Shown: piece after piece, positions 12,079 to 22,513 of the stretch
How positions within the stretch are numbered: the stretch's first letter is position 1
Layout of the letters: each line of letters opens with the position of its first letter
From: Leucaena leucocephala
Taxonomy: Eukaryota; Streptophyta; Magnoliopsida; Fabales; Fabaceae
DNA: 64,000 nt
Reading direction: 5' to 3'
Assembly (NCBI GenBank): GCA_037074615.1
Contig: CM073537.1
Coordinates: forward strand, 20,231,989-20,295,988
Made by a program: the position numbers and the translations under genes
Notes under the pieces: model-generated
What the model was told of the DNA's origin: nothing
What the model saw: only the letters and a program-made list of their open reading frames with translations
The model's database searches: none

Positions 12079-12111
12079 TAATTATTATATGTTGACAACA
12101 TATAATAATTA
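12079..12111. repeat. Perfect 16-bp inverted repeat with 1-nt centre
   Basis: The left arm taattattatatgttg and the right arm caacatataataatta are exact reverse complements around a single A. Confidence 0.9.
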
Positions 12112-12264
12112 CTGCATAAAAATTTTAGGAGATGGCCTAACGTCAGATTGATGTAATCACTTGCCTATTTGTTTAGATACGAAACATTGGCAGCAAGGGA
12201 TCGGATTTAAATAATTTAACATTTTGGGGGAATCCAAGAGGTGTATTATTTTTAATATATATTA

Positions 12265-12530
12265 CTCCTCCCTTCCGTATTAATATTTAATGTATGACAT
12301 GATTGATAAGTTAATTTTGATTATAAATATAAGATTTATTTATTATATTTATTATTTTTTTAAAATTATTTCTATTGATAATACTTCAACAATAACTAAT
12401 TAAAAAAGAGAGAAAAATTAAAAAAATGATTAATATATTTTAAAAAAAATATCATTTAACTAATTTATTTAACTATTTTATACTTTTCCAATATAATTTA
12501 TTTAATTAATATTATATACTTTTCCAATAC
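12265..12530. mobile_element. Stowaway/mariner-like MITE, degraded
   Basis: Begins tactcctcccttccgtatt, close to the tactccctccgt terminus of plant mariner-type MITEs. It shares the internal order gattataaatataagatt, caacaataa and a taactaatttaattaa-like stretch with 23624-23892 and about 63310-63505. The right terminus is not clear. Confidence 0.5.
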
Positions 12531-13606
12531 TATAAAGCCTATAACGGAAATAGTTCTTACAAATTTTTTTTTTTCATCCACACAAATTCTTATAAAAGGG
12601 ATATATAGTTGTTGATGTAATATGTTTCCATGACCCTTCATAGTAACACTTTACAATTATGTCACTTTGCTCTAGCTATCATCAAGAATAAGACAATAGT
12701 TTTTTTTTATATATATATAGAACTTAAAATAATTAAGATATTAAACTAAATTAATTTTGTGTGTGCGACGGCGACGAAATGAGGAAAGTAATTTTTGTCT
12801 CTCGTTTAAATCGTCTTGTTGCGATGGATCTTGAAAAAGCGCAAAACAGGGGGTAGCAGTTAGACTCACAGGAATGACCCTCTTGCAGCGAAACTTCCTA
12901 AAGCAGCAAAAGAGCGATTGTTATTTTGTTTAATGACAAAGTTTATTAATTGTTTTGGCATTAGTATTAAATTATGGAAATTTAACGCTGCATGTTTGTA
13001 TATTAAGCTATTAGACCTCTAAATCTAATCAACGCTAATTACGATAACCTTAATCTTTTCCTCTACGTGGCTCTTCCATATACAAACGTCACATAAGGGG
13101 TCCCTCCATGTGCCTCTTTCCTATTTTCTCTCACTTTCTTGCTATAATTAAACTTTTATATGGTTCAAAATTATACTAGCTAGAGACTAACAGCTGGACC
13201 CTTAATCGATTTCTTAAAAAGAGTTGGTGATTTTGATAGAGACCTTAACACTAATAGATTTTGTTCTAAATCTAACGCAACTGCATTTAGTCAATGCTTT
13301 GATCAATTATGTGTTCAGACTTTAAATTATGTGATTAAATTAAAAGATTAGGGCTGTTTTAGTACTTTAATATCTCATTTTATTACCAAATTCACTTAAC
13401 ACTGACAAATGAGAATATTTTAGAAAACTAACTAAAGTCTTTTCCGTCAAATACATCATTCTTGAGAAACAGACCATGGTAAGCGAAAACTGAGGAGTGA
13501 AGCTAGGGATGACTACCCCATAAGTACATGAGAGAATTTGGTCATGCATATAGAATCTAGTATCGAATTAAATAAAGAATTATAAATAAATGACCCACTA
13601 ACAGTA

Positions 13607-13951
13607 CGTTTGGTACAACAGAAGAGTTTTTGACGAAAGTAGAAGTGAAAGTAGAAATAAAAATAAAAATAAAAATATGAATTTTAAAAGTTTGTTTGAT
13701 ATGATAGAAATGAGTATGAAATTGATGTATATTTTTTTTATAACTTAAAGTAAAATGGTCTAAAATATTTTTTTTACAACTTGAAAAAAGTTAAAATTGT
13801 CTAAAAATTTTATAAATTTGGATAAAATGATCTAAAAAATTTTACTTCTATTTCTATTATCTCAATTCTCATATTTTCTAATAGAACTAAAATGACCTAA
13901 AATATTAAAAGTAGAAATAAAAATAAAAGTTACTTCCATCATACTAAACGA
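13607..13951. mobile_element. Probable MITE with cgtttggta-type ends
   Basis: The left end cgtttggtacaacagaag, then gtagaagtgaaagtagaaat, is mirrored by the right end, whose reverse complement reads ctcgtttagtatgatggaag followed by tttttatttctac. The ends form an imperfect inverted repeat. The core is AT-rich and non-coding. The superfamily is uncertain. Confidence 0.4.
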
Positions 13952-14135
13952 GGGAAGTAAAAGATTTCACTCTTACTTCTAATTTTTCATTTCCACTTCC
14001 TACCTACAAGCACAAGTGTTGCAAACTAAATAGTACGGCACTAATCAATTTTAAAACTTGCGTGTGAAATTCTAATTTGTTTAGACCTACTAACCACATA
14101 TAGTATTTCCTCTTGTTTCACTTCATTTCATGAAC

Positions 14136-14400
14136 TTTTTTTTGAAATTCTTTAGAAAGAGATTGGATTTACCCATGATCCAAGAGTAAGGCAAAATCTC
14201 CCTTCCTCTTAAACGATACTAATGTCAGGTAGGACGAGTTGCTAATTACCCTTAGGTATAAATCTATGAAGCTAAGAGTTAGGATGATTTTTACGATTAG
14301 AACCATAATAAAGTAGTACTCCTTAAAAATTAAATATGTTCTAAATAATTATATATCTTACTCTTTTATCATCTGAACCTACATACCCACACACGATGAG
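14136..14400 (-). mobile_element. SINE B, near full length (minus orientation)
   Basis: On the minus strand the copy starts catcgtgtgtgggta, has a tRNA-like head (ggttcagatgataaaag), carries the family body (ggaagggagattttgcc, then ggatcatgggtaaat) and ends in an A-run. Its flanks ttcatgaac and ttttatgaac suggest a target duplication. An uninterrupted relative of the target lies at about 14600-14770. Confidence 0.7.
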
Positions 14401-14869
14401 TTTTTTATGAACCATTATTTATGTTTCATAGCTCCCCATGTTTCTTTCCTCGGCACATCGAATTTTCTCCAACCTAACTCGTTTTGGTTTGGATGCGGTT
14501 AGGTTTGTCGTCGTAAAAAAAGACTAGTTCATTAGTTAACAAAAAAAAAGCCCACATTAGATGGCCAACTTGTCGTGCCCAATTTAAAGCCTGATCTGTA
14601 CGAAATTCTAATTTAATTTGTTTAGAATGCTGAGTGCTAACCGTATGGTGTGTTTCCTTTTGTTTTACTTCCTTTTTATTAACCATTATTTATGTTTCAC
14701 TACGTCCCATGTTTCTAGAAAGGGCTCATGGAATTTTCTCCCTCCTAAACTCCTTTTGGTAAACTAATTTAGCCTTTAAAATTAAATTAATTAGTTACTC
14801 AAATATTTAATAATAAAATTAAAAAAATAGCAAAGATACCGTTGGTAGTATAACAAATGTCCGTTTAGA

Positions 14870-15048
14870 TTTTTTTCCCCATCTTATTTATCGGAGTTTT
14901 GCCCCGCCTATATCTAGATCCGACCCGCATTGCGCACCTAACTATGGTGAGTGAGTCTCTCAACGGAAATTTTCTGCATATACTAAGACTCAAACTCAAG
15001 ATCTCATTTAAATGATATCGAGTAACTTATAACTCGGACTAACCCTCG
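14870..15048 (-). mobile_element. SINE A (minus orientation)
   Basis: The minus strand reads gagggttagtccgag (head), a B-box-like region gatcttgagtttgagtctta, the family body tatgcagaaaat, then gagactcactcac, then gatgcgggtcggatc-like, then gtcggggcaaa-like, and a terminal A-tract. It matches the plus copies at 15298 and 20340 over the whole length. Confidence 0.75.
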
Positions 15049-15297
15049 TTGACGTCAGCTTAGTTATTTTGGTGTACAAAAAGTGGGGCTTTGTGGTCAG
15101 ACAAAACTAGCCCGTTAATTAACCAAAAATAGGCCCCCAAAAGGTGCTTGATTATATGGGATAGATGGGCCAAATTGTCGGGCCGTTTTTATTGAATATA
15201 GGGCGAGTTTAATGGCCCGGCTTATGTATTGAGAAAGCTGTTTACTCGTTTTATGTTATCCAGCATCTGTGGAATTAAAATCATTACTATTTATCAA

Positions 15298-15485
15298 CAG
15301 GGGTTAGTCTGAGTGGTAAGCGGCTCGATATCGCTTAAACGAAGTCTCAAGTTCGAGCCTTGGCGTATGCAGAAAATCTCTGTTGGGAAACTCACCTATC
15401 ATAGCCAGGTGCGCGATGCGGGGCGGATCCGGATGTAGTCGGGGCAAAGCTCCGGTGAATTGGGTGGGCAACCAAAAAAACAATT
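15298..15485 (+). mobile_element. SINE A (plus orientation) with target duplication
   Basis: A tRNA-derived head is visible: A box-like gttagtctgagtggtaagc and B box-like aagttcgagcc. The body runs tatgcagaaaatc to gtcggggcaaagctccggtg, with an A-rich tail. Flanking direct repeats attactatttatcaa (15283-15297) and attactctttatcaa (15486-15500) match at 14 of 15 positions, supporting target-primed insertion. Confidence 0.85.
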
Positions 15486-15520
15486 ATTACTCTTTATCAA
15501 AAAAAAAATCATTACTCTTA

Positions 15521-15772
15521 ACCCATCGTTCGTAAGTTCAACTAGTGAAAGGGTGAGACATACGACCATTGGAACTTGTTCGATCCCTGAGGGGTACCAC
15601 TTTTGTGGTTCCAATTATAGTGTTTGGAGAGGTATCCTAGCTCCTGAGTTTATAAGTTTATGCCTGAGTGTAATAGACGGCTCGTCTTGCCCGATATTGA
15701 TATCGCCTAGGAAGAAGAGAAATTTCGCCCTACCCTTAGGATCGTAGGTGAGCCCAACTGTATTTAAAAAAA
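15521..15772 (+). mobile_element. SINE B, full length (plus orientation) with target duplication
   Basis: Flanked by exact 13-bp repeats atcattactctta at 15508-15520 and 15773-15785. The head has a tRNA-like A box region (aagttcaactagtgaaaggg) and B box (cttgttcgatccct). The body contains taatagacggctcg, gatattgatatcgcc and ggatcgtaggtgagcc, and it ends in an A-tract. It landed next to the SINE A tail. Confidence 0.85.
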
Positions 15773-15785
15773 ATCATTACTCTTA

Positions 15786-16097
15786 TGCATGCAATAGATA
15801 CGACCACAGTACTTACGAAAGGGAACAATTTTGTAATTTGATTTTTTTTAGCCTAAAACAGATATGTAATGTAGAGAAGGAGGTCAAATATGAAAGGAAA
15901 ATAGATCAACACTGAATATATATAATACATAACAAGCGCCAATAACAAGTGCATCCCCCATAACATGGACTACGAAACCACAGCGAAGCACACTAGAAAA
16001 GGATCATATATATAACTAGCAACAGAAAGCTAAGCATGATAATCACAGCATGCCATTATTCTAGTCTTAAAATATTATACGGTACTGATCTAAGTAC
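15786..16097. other. Probable 3' flank of the PRP pseudogene
   Basis: AT-rich, non-coding, with no repeat recognised. Confidence 0.5.
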
Positions 16098-16768
16098 TCA
16101 GTTCATCGGGGGTTTGTGGAGAGGCCTATGAGGCAATTCAGGCTTCTTCCCAGGAATTGAAGGCTTCATTTTTCTTGGCAATTTTTCAGCATTTTTCCAA
16201 GTAGGATGGTGCTTGTGATGAGGATCCAGTGGTGGCTTCTCTCCCTTTAGCTTTGGCTCAGGGAATAGCTTCTCCTCTGATAAACGGTGCCTTAGGTAAT
16301 CAAGGTCATGAGCGGATTTATTTTTTGGTGGTGGTTTCTCTCCCTTTAATTTTGGTTCTGGAAAGGCTTGTGCTTAGACATTGGCTTGTTTTTTGGAGGT
16401 GGTTTGTCACCCTTTGGTTTTGGTTTAAAGAAAGGCTTATGCTTTGAGAATGGCTTTTTCTTCTGATAAACGGTGCCCTGGCAGGATCATGTGGAAGCTT
16501 AATTTTTGGAGGAAGCTTCTCACCGCTGGGTTTTGGTTCAGGCATTGGCTTGTTCTCTCCCTTAGGAGGTTCTTCTAACGGTTTAGGTGGTTTGTCGCCA
16601 GGAAATGGTTTAGGTTCACCGACTGGCTTGGGAGGTTTTTGTCCGGGGAATGGCTTTCCCTGGCTTGGGTGGTTTGTGTTGAGGGAAAGGCTCATGATGA
16701 AAATCTACAGTGAGTGGAGTGACGAGAAGCACCAGTCCTAAGAACACAAGTGAAGTAGAAGAAGCCAT
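16098..16768 (-). pseudogene. Proline-rich protein pseudogene (KPFPGxKPPKP type), frame broken about four times
   Basis: The ATG at 16768 opens a signal peptide (MASSTSLVFLGLVLLVTPLTV) and a PRP start (HHEPFPQHKPPKPG). PRP-like sequence then continues only by changing frame. The breaks lie near 16655-16660 (into KPFPGQKPPKPVGEPKPF), near 16480 (into RHRLSEEK), in a five-T run at 16455-16459 (into KPFSKHKPFF) and near 16360 (into PEPKLKGEKPP and on to HRPLHKPPMN, stop at 16098-16100). An internal duplication is visible, with two copies of a cacggtttatc-type block read on the opposite strand (gataaacggtgcc at 16464 and 16279). The TATA box survives. I read this as a pseudogene. Several breaks are in short runs, so consensus errors are a real alternative. 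Confidence 0.75.
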
Positions 16769-16823
16769 GTTGTTGCTGATAGGTAGATGGGGATGGTGTG
16801 AGGAGTGGAACATGCGAGTGCAG

Positions 16824-16830
16824 TTTTATA
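16824..16830 (-). promoter_or_regulatory. TATA box of the PRP pseudogene
   Basis: Minus-strand TATAAAA, 56 bp before the ATG at 16768. Its preservation suggests recent inactivation. Confidence 0.6.
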
Positions 16831-18742
16831 GTACAAGATTAAGGGAAGCTACGTCACTTATCATGTCACTAGACCCTGACTGTCAACGGTTTCATACTCC
16901 AGCGGTCCTCTATGATTCCTCTCCAGTTGAAAACTTTGACACAACACATGCTTGCATACTTGTGGATCAAAAACACAATTTCGGTTGAATTTGATGACCT
17001 CCCATATTTGTGGGCCCTCCAACTTCCTCCCCACTGCATCCATTCACTCAAATATATGTGCATCGTATTGAATTGAGTGAAAAAATATTGATAATCGGTA
17101 CCCCATCCTATGGTCATATCCTTCGTATAAATGACATATAACTTCGAAAAGTTTCAGGATATCTATATATATTATGAATGGCTTTAATTTATGGACAGTT
17201 AATTTTATTAAAAGTAGCGATCGGATTTTGTGGGAGGGGAGACAGATGGAGAGCCCAGCTGATGAATGCATTAATGTAGTAATAATAAATGAGAGAGGCG
17301 TCGTCAAGTGTGGAATGCTGTTCATACGAAGGCTTTCCCCATTTCCCACGTAGGACTGTGACTTCTTTTCCCCCGACTGTGGTCCCCCTACCTCTCCATA
17401 TCCCCATATATGGTGGACATGGACACATCACATGCTTTTATTCTTAGCTCCTCCAACACTTCCAATTTCACCCTCAACCACTCTAATCCTATTTTATAAG
17501 TCATTTATAAAATAAAAAAAATCTTAAATACAAATTATTTTAAAGTAATTAATAATATTTTTTTCAATTTTACTTTTATTAAATATAAATCACTTATAAG
17601 ATAGTTGATGACATATTTTTCAATACTCTTTCTTTAATAAGGATAAATGTGTCAATTTAACATATTTATTAGTATGCGAGAATAAGATACAAGTTATTTA
17701 TATATAAGATCAGTGTGATATTTCATTGTTTTTGAAATTGCATCGATCATTAACATTCTAATTGTGTTTTCATATTTTGTTTATTTTATGTTACTTTATA
17801 TATTAATTAGGAAAACCTACCTACAGTTTTACTAAATTTTTAATTTAGTATCTATAGGTTTCTTTTTCTTAGTTAAACCATTTAATTTTATTATGTTAGC
17901 ACAATAATACATGTAATTTTGTTTTGTTAATATTGTTAGCTCTTGCACATGAGTTAATCGTGTTAATAGAGTAAAATTACAAATTTAATTAAAAAAATAC
18001 ATAAATACTAAATTAAAAATTTTAAAAAGGTATGGATACCTCTAATATAGTTTTCTCTTCATTTAACTACAACGTTCCCTCGCATTGTACTGGGTGTTCT
18101 AAATGAGTGGCTTTTGTGTTATACGGGATTTGTTTAGATATGTGATACTTCATCCGAGTTAAAATATAAGACATCATTTATAGTATAAATTATATTACAA
18201 TTTATATCTTATATTTAGGATAATTAATATTTACAAAAATATATATGATGTATCCTTAATTAATTAAAATTAAAACTTCCAGTCCATGAGCATTGTTGAG
18301 CGAATAACTAACTATGCAAAGTATACGATGTTTGGTAGATATGACATGTGAAGATCTACTCAACCACGAGTCCAAAGGGCAGCTCCGGATGTTCATTATT
18401 TGTGCTTTCGGCTGAATTATTTGATTAAATGTCGGGCACTTTAATATATATATATATATATATATATATGCCACAATCTAACAAATATCCCCATTATTAA
18501 AGCAAGTTGTATCAAACAATGTTAAATATAATATATTAATCTGCTTTGTCTCTTTTTCAGCTTTGGAATGAATTTACTATGGGAAGAGCCTGAAATATAT
18601 AATGGCCTTGCAAATGGACCCCCTCATATTATTTGTGTACGGAAGAGCGGTCGTTATCTGGGTGTTTTTTTGTCGTCTTTGGGAACACTGCATCTTTCGT
18701 AATCTTACCACTTACATGTGATTCCTTCTTCATTTCATTCCT
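16831..18742. other. AT-rich intergenic spacer
   Basis: I see no gene. It contains a (TA)n tract at 18444-18469. Short ORFs here have no recognisable features. Confidence 0.55.
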
Positions 18743-20205
18743 TTTTTTTTTTTTAAGAGAGAGGGCTAAACGCCCAAATAACCGAATAACTAAATTATAA
18801 GGGGATTAATTTTCAAACACTCCGTATCAAATATCGGTCTTAAGTGTGACGAGCAAGAATATAGAATTGCCATTTTAGTCAAACCTTTCTTAGCAAGGGC
18901 ATCCGTGAGTTGGTTTTGCTCTCTAGGTATATATTGAATCTTCAAATCCCATGATAAGTTTATAAGGGCATATATCTGCAAGACTAATAAGCTGCATCTA
19001 TCCGCGTTCAGATCTAATAACATGTTGACGACATTCAAAGCATCCGATTCAAGAATAATCTTCTTAAATCCTAGATCTGAAGCTCGTTTTAACCCTTTAT
19101 AAATAACCCATTGTTCTGCTTCCAATACACTGCATGCACCCAATTGATTTGTAAACCCAATGATCCAACTTCCCGAATGGTCACGAATGACACCCCCACA
19201 TCCTGCCTTACCATACGCTGCAGTTAGGGCTCCATCAACATTTAACTTGATCCACCTCAATGGGGGAGGTTGCCAAGCAATTGAATTAGACGTTCCAAAG
19301 CCATTTGTTAGATGATCTTGCTAACTCTACACAAATCTTTTTCATATTTGCATAACAACTAAATAAGGGTCCACAGGTTTCAAAAACTCTTGATCAAAAG
19401 TAAATTGATTACGCCACTTCCATAAGCTCCAAATAGAAACTCTCCATATTAGTCCCCAATTATAAATACCATTATCTCCTAACTCTCTTCTCAAATTTAA
19501 AGTAAACCAATCTTTTAAAGAAGCTCTGAAGAAAGTAGAATAAAACCTAGGATGAACTAACCTACTCTACATTTGTCTTGTATACACACAATCATGAAGA
19601 ATATGCAAAATATCTTCCTTGTTGTCCTTGCAGAATTGACATAATGCACTAGTTGAGGACCACTTACTTCTCCAATCGTTGGTTGGAAGACGATTATTAA
19701 ATGCAATCCACATGAATACTCTAATACGCTCCATACCCCTCCATTTCCAGATGTTTTTGTAAGTTGAGCTAAAAAAATTCATCTTGCTTCTCAATAAGAT
19801 AGTAGGCACTTTTAATAGTGAAAATGCCTTCATTTGTAGCATTCCACATCATTAAATCATTACCCGCCTCCTCCGTAGCAGGTAACGTACTTATTAATCT
19901 CTGAAATACGCTACTTGGTAAAATCTTAGCAAGTCTTTGATAAGCCCAAGTCCCATCCTCGACCCAGTCTACCACTTTATTATTTTCTTCTTCACTTGTA
20001 AGTGGTTGAAGACACATTTTCTTCAAGCTTTTATTAGGAAACAACCACTTATCCGTACAAAAATTAACTAGTTGCCCATCTCTGATTTACCATCTTGTAC
20101 CTAGATTTACTATATCCTGCTGTTGTGAAATGAACTTCCACAAAGCAGAATCCCCTTTTCTCGCCTCAAGTAAATTATCTTCTTTCTCAACATATATTTA
20201 TGAAG
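18743..20205 (-). mobile_element. 5'-truncated non-LTR retrotransposon (LINE) relic: zinc-binding RT region plus RNase H domain
   Basis: On the minus strand the relic begins with a damaged RT-terminal region (...DGQLVNFCTDKWLFPNKSLKK), typical of plant L1-like elements. Next come GIFTIKSAYYLIE and the zinc-binding motif region (WKWRGMERIRVFMWIAFNNR ... CQFCKDNKEDILHILHDC) in two different frames. Last is an RNase H-like domain (18790-19260), 156 aa, with LNVDGA, GGVIRD, EAEQWVIYKGL, LESDAL and REQN...DALAKKG motifs. A poly-A tract (T-run on plus) closes it at about 18743-18754. The flanks catttcattcct (18731-18742) and cattacattcct (20206-20217) look like a 12-bp target duplication with one mismatch. 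Endonuclease and most of RT are missing, and frameshifts confirm it is dead. Confidence 0.8.
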
Positions 20206-20226
20206 CATTACATTCCTATCCACGCA

Positions 20227-21110
20227 TAAGGATGTTCATAAACCCCCGGTCCGGTACATCTAGTTGGGCCATTAAAAATAATCCATGCCGTGCCTAAAAA
20301 ATGAGGGTTAAACTGCGTGTCTAGTTATAAAATACATCATTAATAAGAGTTAGTCTGAGTGGTAAGCAGCTCAGTATCATTTAAACGAAGTCTCGAGTTT
20401 GAGCCTTAGTATATGCAGAAAATTCCTGTTGAAAGACTCACCCACCATAGCTAGGTGCGCGATGCGGGTCAGATTCGGATATAGTCGGGGTAAAATTCCA
20501 GTGAACCAAGTGGGCAAAAAAAAAAGTTATAAAATACATCACATTTTTTCTTCAAATAAAGGATATCTTGCTCAACTTTATACATGTACACCTTTTCTTT
20601 TATTTTTTTTAATTTTTTTCTTTAGATGTTACATTTAAAGGGAATAATATAATAGTTACTAGTGACTAAATGATCATTTTATAAATATGAGAAGTCAAGT
20701 AATTAAGTTGTATCATTTAAAATTTATAACTATATTTATTTTTTTCTTTTTTAATTTTATTAACTATCATATGATGATTACATTACAAATTATAGATATT
20801 TCTTTTATTTTTTTTCAGATGCTTCATTCTTGTTAATTTTAAGAAGATTGATGCAAAGTTACAATTGCAAATTACTTAGATTTCAAGGTTTTCTTTTATA
20901 TATGCAATGGATTTCAAGATTTTAATTATTATGTTTTTGTTAATTTATTCTTAGTGAATTATGGATATTACTTAACTCTTTAAGACATATGAATATGATA
21001 TTATTTTATAAATTTATAATTATATATTTTTGTCCTACAATATGAACAGGACATCATTACTTAGGAATGGAAGCCCGCCTGGCTTACCTATGCCCAACCT
21101 AAAATAATTA
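20227..21110 (-). mobile_element. Degraded hAT-type element, reverse copy, interrupted by a SINE
   Basis: The left end taaggatgttcataaacccc matches the inverted right end of 24534-25306 (tttatgaacatccct). The internal tract at about 20820-21060 is the reverse complement of part of 24720-24940 (atatgaatatgatattatt, then ttataaatttataattat). A SINE A sits inside at 20340-20524. The far terminus is not recognisable, so the right limit is approximate. Confidence 0.5.
20340..20524 (+). mobile_element. SINE A (plus) with perfect 17-bp target duplication
   Basis: Flanked by identical agttataaaatacatca at 20323-20339 and 20525-20541. The head gttagtctgagtggtaagc, the B box-like tctcgagtttgagcc, the conserved body and an A-tail are all present. 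This is the clearest insertion of the family. Confidence 0.9.
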
Positions 21111-21273
21111 GACATTTTATCATATAAGACTAAGCAACAAGATGTAAAATATAATCCATTCTTTTCAAGTTAGGCACCAAGAAGAAGGGGTGCCTCGCCC
21201 ATATATGTGTTGTTGCTTAAATTTTTTCCCCATTTTAAGAGAAGAAAAGATCCCCTTGTAAGACTTTGTGTTA

Positions 21274-21610
21274 GTCCTTTAATATTAATATTTATTAATC
21301 AAATTAATAAAAATGTTGACTTAACAAATGGAAACTCCATAACTAAATGTTTGACATTAATTTTTAATTTAAAATTTGTTAATTGAGAAATATTTAAAAT
21401 AAAATATAGTGAAGATGTCGTCTTATACAAACTTTTAATATCAATAACTCATTTTTCAAAATATATAAATATTATATTAAATAATTAATTTTAAACGTAT
21501 TTTATTACTATTTAATTGTAAAATCATCATTTAAATTAAATGAGACTAACATTCTTAACATTAATTTGAAAGGACTAAACTAAAATTTTATATAAAAACG
21601 AATCCCCAAA
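21274..21610. mobile_element. MITE-like repeat, copy 2
   Basis: Same internal order as 1721-2046. The right end, in reverse complement, reads tttggggattcg, a ttttatataaaattttag tract and tttagtcc, which mirrors the left end of copy 1. Confidence 0.5.
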
Positions 21611-22513
21611 TTTTATGTGTTCTATGGAGTTTAACGAATAAATCATACAAATCCAACCCCCCCCCCCTTCCTCGCACATCCATATATGAGGGAAGACCCG
21701 TTACGACAAAAATGATTATATATTTTAATTAATTATCTACCTAAGTAGGCCATTTGGATTGATGATAAGACAAGTAACATGCGTTCAGTCGCCCCATCTT
21801 TCTTCAATTCCCTTCCTTAAGTTAGTGACAACATAATGCTAGCAAGGTCTCTCTAACTTATGTGTTGACCAAAAAAAAAAGGTCTTTATAACTTATATCC
21901 ATCCATATATATGCAAATCAGCGGCAATTAATCCCTCACCCCCTGTTACAGATAGAAACTAATAACATAGTAAAAATTAAAAAATTGAGAAAAAAGTATT
22001 TCATTTCAAATCTTCGATGATAAAGGTCTAAATTAGAATGTAGATACTCATGTATATATAAAATTTATAGAATATTAATACTCTTGCATATAAAAGATTA
22101 TTATGTCTTTCTTATTAATAAAAATTAAACTTCTCTCCAATTTTCCTTAACAAAAATGATTGTATCAATATTTGAATAATTATAGTAGCTTTGAAGTTTA
22201 TTTTATTTAATACTATTCACAGGCTGCTTCAATACGCCCATATCTCAGAAGATGACACAGTCCAGAGCAGCTAGCTAGCATAGCAAAAGATATAAACGAA
22301 TGAGGCAAAGTCGTAGCAGTAGGAAGCCAAATAAAGTCCATTGTTAATGCCGGATAACATCACCCTGTAAAGAGCGCAGTGACACAATTTAAAGTACGTT
22401 GTACATAAAACAACAGTCCACTTGCAACAGAAGACGAACGTGATCATGGGATGTGAAGCCCTTATTCAAGTCTCAAGAACAGATGTGATAATTATAGAAA
22501 AGGAAGCTCATGT
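21611..22513. other. Intergenic spacer and 3' flank of the lysine-rich PRP gene
   Basis: No gene seen. A C-run lies near 21657-21669. The final 250 bp or so is a likely 3'UTR of the next gene. Confidence 0.5.

Larger units (their letters stand above)
11125..14065. other. Intergenic spacer with MITE remnants
   Basis: No gene seen. It holds an (AC)n run near 11739-11754, a 33-nt quasi-palindrome at 12079-12111, a Stowaway-like repeat near 12265-12530 and a probable MITE at about 13607-13951. Confidence 0.55.

Noticed and set aside
15300..15375. tRNA gene candidate from A and B box-like motifs
   Set aside because: No cloverleaf pairing is evident, and the unit recurs with a common body, poly-A tail and target duplications, so it is a SINE head.
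15399..15747. Short ORFs in 15399-15614 and 15460-15747, and similar ones at 7543-7764, 20399-20638 and 29009-29365
   Set aside because: They fall inside SINE A or SINE B copies on either strand and are not genes.
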